This document shows, piece after piece, positions 11,304 to 22,988 of a stretch of DNA of 64,000 nt. The stretch's first letter is position 1, and each line of letters starts with the position of its first letter. The stretch lies in NCBI GenBank assembly GCA_015501605.1, contig JADNRZ010000019.1, positions 744,001 to 808,000 on the forward strand. Direction: 5' to 3'. The stretch comes from Panaeolus papilionaceus. Lineage: Eukaryota > Basidiomycota > Agaricomycetes > Agaricales. The notes beneath the pieces were generated by a model. The model had not been told where the DNA came from. It saw only the letters and a list, made by a program, of their open reading frames with translations, and made no database searches. The position numbers were made by a program, and so were the translations under genes.

Positions 11304-12615
11304 TCTCGGAAACCCATCCTCTCGCGGGGAAGGGGGGGGGGGGGGGGGGGGCTAAACGGGCTATTCCCCGTGAGAGTCTGGGACACAACTTGACGATGGC
11401 TCGCGTGTTCTCTTTGAGTTTTTTCATCTCTCTCTCTCAAACCACTGCCATCTCTACAGTGGGCATCCCATAAGTCTTGCTACTATCGTCGCGCTCTCTG
11501 TATTTTTTGCGACCCTCCCACCTACTCCCTTCTAGTGTTGGCATTGGCTCGAGGGTCTGCTTTTCAGACTCTCGTTGCCCCCAACGCTCAGGTTTTGGCG
11601 CTCGGTTCCCAACACGATGGCAGCGCGAAGTTTAGTCTTCCGCCATCGTCATTCACGTGTCGTGCTTAGTGCTTTCACGTGTGTTGGAACCTCATCCGAC
11701 TGTGCTTTACAGCAACTCGTTTCCTCGCGCGATTTGGTTGATTTTGGCCATTTCCCCTCAACACGCCAAAACCTCCGCACCTTAACGAATTCGGATCACA
11801 CCAAAGGCGTTAAACCTTCTCTTCTCTTCTCTCCCTTTTCACATTTCTCTCATTTCCTCCAGCACGCGCTCAACTCTTATCAACAGCTTTGAGAGGAGTG
11901 TGCGTTCGGTGGCTTTTGGTTGAGCCAAGCAGACCAGACTGCTGACATCAGCGTCACACCGCATCATTTGACATCATTTAGATCAAGTATTGATACTGTA
12001 GATAAGAGTGAATTCAATCTTTCTTCAAATTCTATGTGTACCCGTCCAATACATTTCCCTTTATCAGACACAGGGTATGAAGAAGCTGAAGCTCAAACAT
12101 CTCCCGGTTACCAGTCAAGCTCTCCTGGGCTCACACAGCGACTCAGTCCCCTCCGAAAATCCACCAAACCCATTGTTTTTCTTCTCCCAACTCGTACACA
12201 ATCATCCTCTTGACGAGGAAGATAGTGATGATACAGGATTTGTAGGGTCCCCAATTAGGAGCTGTGGGGGTATTTTGGTGCGGATTGAGTAAAGAAATGT
12301 TTTCATCTTGAATGTGACGCCGTTTGGATGGAGTATCACATAAAGGAGTGTGTGTTTCCATAATGTAATGAAATTAGTAGGAATTGAGCAGTGACTATTT
12401 ACATAAGGTGAAGGAGAGAGTAAAGAAGTCGAGAGAGACGACGCGACGCGACTGTCAAATGATGCGGTGTGACGCTGATGTCAGCACTCCTGGTCTGCTT
12501 GGCTCAACCAAAAGCCACCGAACGCACACTCCTCTCAAAGCTGTTGGTTGTGTCCCAGACTCTCACGGGAATAGCCCGTTTAGGGCGTCCCCTGCGAGGA
12601 TGGGTTTCCGAGACG
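11304..12615. repeat. Fold-back element with two inverted arms
   Basis: Segment A (11304-11389, TCTCGGAAACCCATCCTC ... GAGAGTCTGGGACACAAC) recurs inverted at about 12545-12615. Segment B (11881-11972, CAACAGCTTTGAGAGGAGTG ... ACACCGCATCATTTGACA) recurs inverted at 12453-12546. On the right, B' and A' abut, while on the left A and B are separated by about 490 bp. That is consistent with a later insertion into the left arm, or with loss from the right. The central loop is about 480 bp. A run of about 20 G interrupts the left A copy at 11332-11351. No transposase is seen. Confidence 0.7.
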
Positions 12616-12978
12616 ACATCAAACCTCCATCATTGACTTTCTCAGACTCTCATATTTATTGACAACATTCCTTGACATTGAACATGACCAGATGACATCA
12701 ACATGGTGGTATTAATCGCGACAATGAAATGTTTTACATACAACTAGGGGTTCAACGTTCAATCGTTCAACTTTTACTTCTGCGTTGTTTAGTGGACTTG
12801 TAGCTGGGACGACGTTGAAGGACATTGTTCACACCTTGATTTCCCCTTGAAACTTCAATTAGATAGATCTTTATCTTTTCACATGTGGCCCGTGACCCGC
12901 AGTATCCAAGCAACTTAGCAATAAACCTTCATAATATTCCCCTTCTCCCTTTTCAAGTTGAAACTCGCGCGATTGTTA

Positions 12979-13411
12979 TGACCATAAAGCCCTTCATTTG
13001 GCTCTCAGCGCTCGCTACGCAGGCTGGTAAATATCCAGATAAATGTGAGGAGCATCAGCTAAATTGCTTCCAGGCGCCGCTATCGTCACAATTTATGGTA
13101 TTAGTGCGACAGAAGCTGCACCTTCAGGAGCGCCCCTCGTTAGCTTTCAAGTAGATGGTACAACATCATACAGGGCAATTAATCCATCACGAGGCAGTGA
13201 TATCACTACTTATGAAGTCCAAGACGTTCGAACTCAGGTCATTCTGTTCCAAATCAACGGCACTGCTACCTCGACTTATACAGTGCTATCCACACCAACA
13301 ACAATCAAATGTACGACCTTTTGTTCCACTCAGCTCATAGTGAATTATGGAGCACCATGCCGAGGAAAAAGCCCTGGAAAGCTGAATTGGTCTAGTAAAC
13401 AATGCAAGTGA
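12979..13411 (+). CDS. Small secreted-type protein, uncharacterised
   Basis: Two exons: ATG at 12979 (MTIKPFIWLSALATQAG) joins across an intron that ends TTCCAG near 13070 to GAAIVTIYGISATEAAPSGAPLVSF. The frame then runs to a stop at 13411, giving about 130 aa. The N-terminus has a short hydrophobic stretch like a secretion signal. The body is rich in Ser/Thr/Val with several Cys near the end (IKCTTFCSTQ, GAPCRGK), typical of small fungal secreted proteins. I recognise no domain. The 3' end lies only ~25 bp from P450 relic B, so the protein may be truncated compared with relatives. Function unknown. Confidence 0.5.
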
Positions 13412-13436
13412 TAGTCAACATGGGAGTGTATGGACA

Positions 13437-14571
13437 GTGAATTAAGGACGGACCGTATCGGCAGCGGCTGATGGTAAATTTAGGAAAACCATTAGCGCTT
13501 GTTTGGATTGTTGATAGATCAATCGAGCGGAACTTACCGACGTACGCAACGGCGCTTATTCGCTTCGCAAGTTTCCTCGTATTTAGGGCCGCTTTGTTCT
13601 GGGAGACGGTCGATCAATGAAGATGCAACCGAAGGAGTAGTCATGCTACTTCTCTAAATGTCACAAATTCGTTAAGCTTGGGTCTCCTCGATCATGATGA
13701 TTAACAACCATCTTACCAGTTGGTCCTTAGCAAAATTAAACGGCAAATTTACAACTTCCTCGTTCAGTTCGCGCCAATTTCTTGCCTTTTTCTCGAATGA
13801 TGCCCCCGGAAACCGTTCTGGAATATACATTTTTCGCATACAAATTCCGTAGGAGATACGCAGGATGGTAGCCACAAAAACGCTGCAAACAAAATGAGAC
13901 AATTGGTAGCGGGTTAACGGGAAGGCTCTTACTGTCTTATGTGGCGAATAAAGTCGTCTGGCGTGGCTAGGAGAAGTCTCAAGAAGTTGCGTGTTTCTTC
14001 GATCTGGATATATCGGTAGCGCTGGACCGCTGTGGGATTGAAGTGCCCATGAAACGCTCTTCGTTGTTTCTTCCACCACGTTCCATAGCAGCTAAATGCA
14101 ACACTAAAGCCCCAGCCCATCCTTTCAACAAATTTAAGTCATCATGAAGTGCTGCGGCATGACATAGAATTGATTTCTTACAAATCCACAACCATGGGCA
14201 TTTTGGGTCGATCAGAATATATGTCTGATCTTTTGTCGAACAAGTCATTCCACGTGTTCGAACTTTCAATGATTAAGAATGATTGTCCGAAGACTTTGAA
14301 GTAAATCAGGTCACCTATTAGCATGACCATAAGTTTGTCTTCCAAGTCATACGTGGATTTTCCTACCGTAAACCTTTTGCCAAGCGTTATACACCAGCCA
14401 GGGGCTCTCTAACGGCATAGACAGAAGACTGCCGATGATTGGATAGCCTTTAGGACCAGGAGGAAAGGGAAGGCCACCCGGGTTGCGTCGCCTGAGCTGT
14501 GAGGTTTTCAACATCATAAGCATCAGCACTACTAGAAATAGTATTCCAGCCGTGTAGCATGTGTATTGCAT
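13437..14571 (-). pseudogene. Cytochrome P450 relic B (N-terminal half)
   Basis: The minus strand encodes a clear P450 N-terminus: a membrane anchor (MQYTCYTAGILFLVVLMLMM), the proline hinge LPFPPGPKGYPIIGS, then after splicing GDLIYFKVFGQSFLIIES, KRSDIYSDRPKMPMVVDL, the C-helix region (GTWWKKQRRAFHGHFN), and PERFPGASFEKKARNWRELN. Between ISYGI and CMRKM about 45 residues normally present are missing. Further on, TPSVASSLIDRLPEQ is followed by a 1 nt frame change before an AVAYVG-like stretch, and the I-helix remnant AAADTV runs into a stop near 13450. No C-terminal half follows. Family: OrdA-like microsomal P450; dead copy. Confidence 0.82.
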
Positions 14572-14956
14572 GAGGATGGATAAGGTGGTGGTTATTGCGT
14601 CTGGGGGTGTTCAACAGACTGTCCATAGTATTTATGGATTGAGGACACAATCCGGCCATTCCGAGCCAGGACAGGAAAAGGTAAAGATTAAACTTTTACA
14701 TGAGCAACAACACGAAACACTAACTTTACTGTTGTTCGATAAGATCTAGCTCCAAGAAATTTGTAAAACATGTGCCCCAAAAAGCGTACTTCCAGGTGAC
14801 GAGAAAGGAATATCTACAGCAAGAACAATGCCCGCAGGCACGAAAAGTCCGTGGTCAATGCATTAATAACACCCATATACATCGAAGTCCCAATGAAAAG
14901 GTCCGTAAAGTCAACTAATATCGGCACGCGATATTTCCTTCGATACCATTTTTGTC
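14572..14956. other. Intergenic spacer
   Basis: About 385 bp between the start of P450 relic B and the 3' end of the next minus-strand gene. I see no gene or repeat. Confidence 0.4.
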
Positions 14957-17900
14957 CTAACTCGCATCATAAGGTTCCCCAGACGTCCTTAGAGTTACAG
15001 GAGGCGCAGCGCCAGGCGGAAGTCTCTCGAACGCAAGTCTGCTTCCTTGCGACGACCTGTCGGCCCCGAAGCTAATATCGCTCAAAGGCCGACTATGTGC
15101 AGAGAGGCTCGATGGAAGCAGAGGTGTTTGGGGCGACATGCTCCGACTTCTCGTCGAGACACCGGAAGCAGGAGTATCCGACTCGTCAACTCCAGCAGGC
15201 CTTTTCGATGCGGCTCTTGGACTAAGTCCTTGAATAACGGCAGATATGCGAGGCGAATTGTCAATTTGAAGGTTCGAGATTGACGTCGATGCAGACATGG
15301 AGTCATTCGCCGGTGATCCGCGCATTGGATAATTCTCTGCTCCAGCGGTGCTATCAAAGCTCCTCATGGTTACGATCGTCAAAGGTGTACCAGGTATTGT
15401 GGGCAATGAAGGCGGGGGTGGCATGGATATTTGTGGGTTTTTCTTTAAGGGCGGGTTGAATCGGAGAGGATTGTTATTTAGGTTGTGAGTCGTTACATAG
15501 GCAGGGATGGAGCTATAGCTTGGGGGTGTTGGCGAGGTCGATGGGGAAGAATAAGGGGGTGCTTGAGGAGCCGTCGTGGTGGAACTTGATGCACTGCCGA
15601 TCGTCTTGTTCAGCCCCGGGTGTGAAGGATTAGTAAAGTCGTGTTGGGTCCGAGGAAGAGGAGCCTGCACAGTTTCCATTTTTTCCTTCAATCCTGGGGC
15701 TGGCATGACATCATTTGAATTCCTTCCAGTTTCGTATTTGTATTGCGCCTTCGCATCTGCAGTATATCCATATGTAGACAGACTAGCCTGATATTCTGGG
15801 TAATTATATCGGGGCACTTCGTCATCAGCTGAATCCCGTCGAGGTTTAGGATCGTCCATCACTGGTTGTCGGAGGGGTGGATAATCTTTCAAGCCCTCGT
15901 TCACATCGCGCGTGGTTGTAATCGGAGATGACCTCATACCAGCAACCTGCGCGTCGTGTGCTTTTTGCGCTTGTGAACGCCAACCATCATTCTCAGAAGC
16001 TGCAAGCTGAGACATTGATCGCGAGTGGGGTGGCCCGTGGGATGGTGTGTACCATGAACCGCCAGGAACGGTTGTAGGAATCCTGATGTTAGGCTCATTA
16101 GGTGCAGAGACGAACGTGGGGTAATAGTAAGGTGATGAGTTGTGCTGAGGATAGGACTGTGGCTGATAAGGTCGGTAGTGAGATTCATTCGCCTTTTCTC
16201 GAATCCACCCGTCAATCCTAGCCTTCCATTGCCTATCCATCGCGTCTCCATATCTCCTGAAAGTGATGAAAATGAGTGAGCCATAAAGACCACCAAGCCC
16301 AAGGATAACGGTGAGCACGATCCGGACAGCGAGGAGCCCTCCTGGGGATAATGGTGCTGGAGGTCCAGAACCCGGATCGCCTGTTCGCCAGACGAAGGAC
16401 AGAATACAGGTGACGTAGAGGACCAGAGACCTGTTGGGGACATCAATTTCTGCTTTTCGAAAATTTGTCAACGTTAATTTACCATGCTAACCAGATCGCC
16501 GGCATGGCCAAAAGGATCCACACGTTCCACCATATCAAAGTTTTAGACTTTTTTGCTTCCTGATAGATCGCGCATCAGTTATAAACTTTAAGTATGAGGT
16601 GGTACACCATGTTAACTCACCAAAGCCCATTCAGCGGCCTTGTACGCCTTTCTCATAGTCCCAAACCTGATGATATACACACACCCAAACAGCAAGCTAA
16701 TCAAAGCGCACACGAGGGAATACAGCGCAGTATGCCTCGTCACAGGATCTGCCGCAGCTTCTTCGATTTGCAGGATCGTCAATATGGCCCTAAAAAGTAA
16801 CGTGATCAGTCGTACTGAGCCAAGTATTGGCTTGATATGAGTTCAGATTTTAGGTGACTCACGAGAGCAACAGCACCGAGATAATATTAAACGTCTTCCA
16901 TTCCCTCAACACCGAATCGATGAACCCCTCCCACGTCGTTTTGAGCCTCTCATATGCAACGGGAATTTTAGGGGCCCCTTCCATTCCTACCCCTTGTGCG
17001 TTGAAACCATCCAACAACCCCATCTGTTGCATACGTGTCGAAATTTCACCATCGGTCTTCCGACTAGCACCGGCCCTTTCAGCCCCTATTTCCAACGCCA
17101 TCTTCTTCAACTCTGACAGCGTAAGGTCTGCCTCTTCAAAAATCCTGGCTACTCGCGAAAAATAAAGGGAAGGCAGGCGGAGCAACAATGAAAGGTACAC
17201 CTGACTTGGAATAGTCAAGAACACAAATTGCAGCGCGGTCGTCGCAGAGCTCCACGATGCTGTTGCTGTCGCATAAGGAGAAGTCATATGCACAGGTCCT
17301 TGACCCGCATTAGAGGGTAAGAGAACATCGTATTGTGTATCACCATCCTCTTTGTTTGCACTTTTGAACGGGCTGAGGATGCGACGCCAGAGTGGTGGCT
17401 TCTTCCATGTACCAAAGGCGGGACTGGCGGGGTGTGGCGGATAGTATGGATAGCTCTGATACGACCCATTGTGGGAGTGTATGGGGAGATAAGGACCGGA
17501 GCCTGATGCACTGCCTGTGAGCGGTGGTTGGGGTTGGTTTTGTGGGGGAGCTGAGCCAGCTGGTTGGGAACTAGAGTATGTAGGATAGGACCAAGGTCGA
17601 GTCGGTGGTTCAAGTGGTCCCTCTTGAGGTTGAGGTTGGGAAGGTCGCGATGTGGGAGGTCCATATGTGGTGGGCGCTGAAATGTCAAAATTGAAAATGG
17701 TTAGGACCTCGTCGACAATATAATAACAAATCAACTATACCATGAGCATTATTAGCACTCGATGTTGGCGGCTGCTGACCCATTGGCACCGGCCTCTCAT
17801 ATAAATGCCATGAATGTGGTGGTTCATGTTTTCCTGGAACAGGAATATCGTCAAACGTCAAGTCATCCGTCGGTTGGATAGGTTTGGTATGTCGCTTGAA

Positions 17901-19373
17901 GGGATCGTTTGCCTCATACCCAGTCTGTATCACTTCAGCCTGCCTCGAGTTCGAGGGTTCTGACGCAAATCTGACACCCTGGATTGGCGCGCTGGCCGCT
18001 TGGTGTGGTGGCTGTGATTGCGCGAAGAACGTAGCGTGGCGTGAGGGTCCATAGGCTGCCGGAGCCGACCAGGCATTATCAATCCTGTTCTGAGGCGCAT
18101 GGCTTCCCCAAGGATCACGATAAGATGCACCAATTCTAGGACCTCTGGAAAATGGGGGATATTCATTAGGTTGGAAGGCAGGGTAGGACCATGGTTGTCT
18201 TGTGGCTTGAGGTTGGGGTTGGGGTACATCGGAGGTTTCGGCTGGAATGGATCGAGTGGGCTGAGGCGCCGAAGTGCTACTATTAGTAGCAGCCGCTAGA
18301 GCTCCGTCGTTCTGTGCTGGAGGAGTATCCCTTGAGAGATGATATGAATGCCATGGTGCGGTTGATGCCCCAGTGTCCTGTAACTGAACCGGGACATGGG
18401 CAGGATAGCCAGTGGGTCCTGTAGTCAAAGTGGGCGGAGGCGGTTGGAAAGCTCCCTCACTACCTCCAGCTCCACCCATACCGCCAGGCCCAACACCACC
18501 CAAGGTCGATGACGCAAAATTCGCATCTCCTCCACCACCGCTCGTATTCATATTCATAAATCTCGGCGGAATAGGTGGCAAAGGCACCCCCAGGCCGGAA
18601 GCATCAAGAGGCGTTTCAGGAGGTGACGATATTAAAGAATAGCGTGCATTGGATGACACTGAGTATCGCGGATTTCGCGTCCCGGCAGAGAACGACGCAT
18701 TGAGCGGATCAGAACTGCTCGCCCCCTCTCCTTCGTCACTGATATCTGGAGGGTATGAATCCGATAAATCCAAAGAGGCGGGTCGAAGACGTGCCATGCT
18801 AGGCATCAGTGGTGGACGCGGTTTGGCTGGTGGTGTTGATACCGGTACTAGTGCTGTTGATGATGACGCTGATGTTGAAGCTTGAGGCTGCGGTTGAGTT
18901 GGCACACCCAGCGTTACTTGCGCTCCACTCTTCGTAGTCCGTGTCGTTACTCCCCAGGCATCCTTCACCTCTCCTTCCTCGCTCTGCTTTGCACTCGCGC
19001 TACCACCCACATTCTCCCCACTTCCCGCCGGGGAACCCTGTCCTAAAATAGCCACAGCAGGCAACCACTCCCCAGATGCGTCGACCGGTTCAATGCTGCT
19101 CCTGAACATTGCCTTGGGGGTTACTTTGGCAGGAATTGGAGTCAAGTGGGAGGTGCTGCTGGCCGGGGTAAGGTGAGGAGTATTGGCGGTCGTTTTGCTG
19201 GTAGGGCTTGGATTGGTGTTGGTGCTGTGATCGATGCTGAGTATGGGATTGGTTATTGTATTTGAATTAGATTCTGGTATTGAGTGAATTGTCGAGCTGG
19301 GATCAGAAATGGGACCGGGACTACGGTGTGCATGGAGATGCGTATCATGGGATGAATTGCGATCGGTATCCAT
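14957..19373 (-). CDS. Large multi-span membrane protein with disordered ends
   Basis: Five proposed exons from ATG 19373 to the stop at 14957 give roughly 1,390 aa. Exon 1 (19373 to ~17741) is low-complexity, rich in Ser/Thr/Pro/Gln. Exon 2 carries WKKPPLWRRILSPF, a hydrophobic stretch (ALQFVFLTIPSQVYLSLLLR) and an amphipathic block (LTLSELKKMALEIGAERAGA). The short exons near 16800-16480 and the start of exon 5 add membrane segments: ALYSLVCALISLLFGCVYII, LIWWNVWILLAMPAIWLAW, LVLYVTCILSFVW and IVLTVILGLGGLYGSLIFI. A long Pro/Ser-rich cytosolic tail ends RTSGEPYDAS. I recall it only as an unnamed basidiomycete membrane protein, and its function is not assigned. Exon borders are by eye. Confidence 0.72.
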
Positions 19374-20988
19374 TTGTGATAGTTGGCCACAATCTCAACA
19401 GAGCGGAGGTCGTTGGCAGTGATAGAGAGAGAGTAAAAGCAAGAATATAGACTATTGCAGCGCCGGCTTGAGGTACAACGCCAATTACGACAGCGGCACA
19501 CACTGACTGACAGATAACAGCAAAACAGAGCCTCAAGCTAAGAAGCCTGGCATAAACCCAAGGATCGTAAGCCGTCAACGAACTCCAATGACTCAAGGAC
19601 AAGGACACTTAGCGCACCTTCAAAATACGCCCTCAACGCAGATGAAAAAGCGGAAACAAACCTGATTTCCGGGCCATTTAGCAAGTCAATAAGTCACCCA
19701 ATGCAATGCGATGCAATACATACACATGTATACAATAAACACTCACTTACAACATGGTTTGCGGCTTCTGGACATAACAGTCAGGGCCCTGCACACGCAA
19801 ATAGCATTGTTGCATTGATTTCATACATCTGTGAGATTTTCTGTGTTTGAAACTCCAGGTGGCCCATCATATCATCGCCTCGAGGCTTCGAGGTTTGGAA
19901 CTTGGAACTTGGTCTAGGTCTGATTAAGGTTGTGACAAGCATCGTGTCAATTGCAAACCCCGAAATCATCTCCGTGTGTCTATTTTCTTTGTCCGTCGCA
20001 TTGGCAATGGTCATCAAAAACATCCCGATGATGACTCCGACCATCTATCGTGCACCAGTGGCAGATGGTTGCTGCAGTTGAAGCAGTGATTCTAGAGCAG
20101 AGAGTTGTGGTGTATTATCAGTGCGCATGCTCAAAGATCGGAAGCGAGACGCACTGAGCTCGGGATCATGTCGGGTCGGGTCAACAAGTCAAATTCATGA
20201 TCACGATGATGCGGCTAATTTGGAATTCACATGTGGCGCTTGAGCCTTGAGGGCGGTTCTTTGCCACGTTCGCATCCCAGTTACAGTATCTAACGTGCCA
20301 ACTGTATCGACGTCAATTTCGAAGAGATCATTGATCTTAGCGATCTCAGCGCTCAAAATGCAGTTGAGCAGTTGAGCAGAACGCACGGGTAGGAAGGAGT
20401 GCCTCGCCAACCAGTTGGCCGAGCAGTGACTGAGCTAAGCAACACAAAATAAGCAAACCAATCTATCACACAAGACAGAATATGATACAATCAAATTTCA
20501 ATTATCAATCCAAAGACTTTGTCATTAAATGACATGAGAGTCTAGTAGTAATTAAACCCTGGATCTGGTAGTAGGTAAAGAAAAGAATCATGACTGGATA
20601 CTAGTAACAAGCAGCGTAATACACAGAAACAAAAGATCGTGGACGAATAGGTATAAGTAAAAGATAGAGGGGAAAGAAAACGCAGTGTGGTGCTGTGGGG
20701 AGAGAGTGGCTGGTAGTTGACTACCTAGAGTCCGTTGATCGTCTTGATTTTCCATTTGATAATTCTATACTAGGCGGCAGTGTGGATGGGGTCGTTAAGC
20801 ATGAGTGGGGTGATAAGAGGCGGAGAAACGGCAACCAAGGAAAGTATAGGTTGAAGATGGTTCAAAGTATAACAGGCGAAACCAAGAGTCAAGAAACCAA
20901 ATTCCTACCCCTCATGTCCTAAAAACAACGTCTTTCGTAAAGACGGGTCTTCCCGAGCATACATTGTCCAAATTCGATAAACCCATGC
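19374..20988. other. Intergenic region upstream of the membrane-protein gene
   Basis: About 1.6 kb between the UBC6 stop and the start of the large membrane-protein gene. Short ORFs show no recognisable protein. It presumably contains the UBC6 3' UTR and the promoter of the downstream gene. Confidence 0.4.
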
Positions 20989-22566
20989 TCACGTCCTTGT
21001 TGTAAACCTAGAAACCATAACAGCCAGCGCAATAAACGCACACAATCGCCACTTTTCGTAGAAGAAATGTCGCCAGGTAGTTGTCCATCCTGCCGGCTGT
21101 GGTGCACCTGGAACAACAGGTGGTTTCACAGAATCCCCTGGGGCGTTGGCAGTAGGGGTGGCAGCTGTTGATGAAGTCGATGCCCTAGCAGCTTCCTCAT
21201 GATTATGCTGAGACTGTGCTCTAAATGATGACGCAATGTTGACAATTGTTGTTGACGCAGGCGCAGGCACGGGCGCAGTCGATGTAGTCGTCGTTGTGCT
21301 GGACGATGAGTTAGCAGAAGCATCTGGTTTTCCTCGCTCCCTTTCTCCCATATTTGGAAGATCACGCATTGTCGCTCCACAGTACTGTAAAATAAAACAT
21401 AGGAGTATGTGAGCATTTAAGCATAATTAAGGGTAACAGGCACGTTACCTCTGGGAAGGCATCCTTAAACCTCGGCTGTGTGATATTCCATGAATGACTA
21501 CGCGCTGCAAATGCTCGTTTATGAGAGTCCGAAGAGGTGACCGATCCAGTCGTCATTTCGTCGGAGAGCATGAATGAGAGCAAACCCGTCAATCTATGGG
21601 GAAAATTGTCAGTCTCTTCGTTATCGCCACCAACATTGGCATCAAGTCAAACAAGCCAAAGGCATCATATCCAGGGATCAAGGATCATGACTGGCTGACA
21701 ACCACAGCTGTGTGCGGCTGGTCTAGCAACTGATGTAGTGGGGAGTGTACAAGGACCAAGAACCCAATGGTGTTGCAGGACAACTGGAATGTAATAAAGG
21801 TAGATTGAGCAAGCACTTACATCGTAGCCACACTCCATGCTGGGTTCCACTAAAGCGGCGGAAACAGAATGTCAGATTAAAGCCATCTGAATGAAAAACC
21901 GACAACACCGGCTTACCGTCCCAGGATGGAAATCAGACATTGAGAAGCAAATCTTGCGGTCTGGTTGAAAGCGGCCGGAGGGTGTGAACATCTTGTTGTT
22001 GCAGTCGTAATGCAATTATCGGGTACAAGACAGAGAAAAAGGAGCAGGGGATGGGCCTTGATGAGCTTGAACTGATAGACAGGGAAACAAGTAAGACCAA
22101 CCTTGATACCAGGTGGTTTGAAAGGGTATTCAGATGGGAATAGGAGAACTCCATGATACTCGCCGCCAGCGTAGGGTGAATCAGGCGGGCCTCGCTAACC
22201 AAGTCAAACAAAGAATTAAGCCATCCCATGTCAGCGCTACGATCCAGACAACGACAACAGGATCCCAAGGCTTACGATAAGGAAATTCCCTACAATTCCA
22301 ACTAATATCAGCACCACCATCCTCCGTAGTCAAACAAGCAAAACCACGCACAATTCAGGATATTCTTCTCATCTGGTGCAGCCCACACAAACGGGGGTGG
22401 CTCCTTTTGCATTGCGACGTATTCCTTGGAGAGCTGCATGAACCAATTCATTGTAATACATATATTGGGCAGATAACGTTGAAATATTGTATCAGCTTCC
22501 TTACATCAAAATCAGCGCAAGAAATATCCAATAACTTACCCGTTTCTGAGCTGCTTTACTCGCCAT
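20989..22566 (-). CDS. UBC6: ER-anchored ubiquitin-conjugating enzyme E2 (Ubc6/UBE2J type)
   Basis: Starts MASKAAQKR at 22566, with eight or more exons. After splicing it reads [58 protein letters not shown], and the catalytic region [19 protein letters not shown], in which the Cys is the thioester site and the HPxxW context marks the UBE2J class. It continues [18 protein letters not shown] and then a Ser/Thr/Ala-rich linker. A C-terminal hydrophobic anchor ([14 protein letters not shown]) sits right before the stop at 20989, as in tail-anchored Ubc6. Its role is ubiquitin transfer to misfolded ER proteins (ERAD). One exon is only 14 nt (22289..22276) and supplies WNFLI. Confidence 0.92.
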
Positions 22567-22988
22567 TACTAGATGAATTGTTAAGTGAAGGTTTTGGACT
22601 CGTTGTAGACGGTGGTGATGGTGGGGAGCAGGAATGAATGACACGCACAAATAAACACTGCCATGTCACCTGCACTGCGTAACAATGTGTGACGAGTGTC
22701 ACCTGGCCTTTGACAGCGGAATACACCCATACCGTTTCAAAATTAGATTTTCAGGTGCTCATCGACAAAGAAAAAGTAGATTTGGGTCCAGAGAGAGCTA
22801 ATATCAGGAAATACAGCATATATCTTTCTTCGATCCTCTCGTCCTGTAATTACAGAGTAAAATATTTCCTCCAACGACGGTCAACTTGAGAGTGACAATC
22901 AGAGGAAACAATTACAATTGTCAGAAAACAAACTCCCAGACACCGGCATGGGCCTACCAACCATCTAACCAATAGATCACAATCAGTG
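22567..22988. other. Intergenic spacer (UBC6 promoter / CWC27 3' end)
   Basis: About 420 bp. No gene or repeat is visible; it must contain the UBC6 promoter. Confidence 0.4.

Noticed and set aside
6931..14571. A single P450 gene split by a ~5.6 kb insertion
   Set aside because: The halves look complementary, but relic A still has a degenerate segment (MASGTIPSPVV near 8151) that corresponds to sequence also present at the end of relic B. They therefore overlap in content and are better read as two decayed copies.
19781..20044. 87-aa minus ORF with hydrophobic start
   Set aside because: No recognisable domain, no supporting splice structure, and ordinary intergenic composition.
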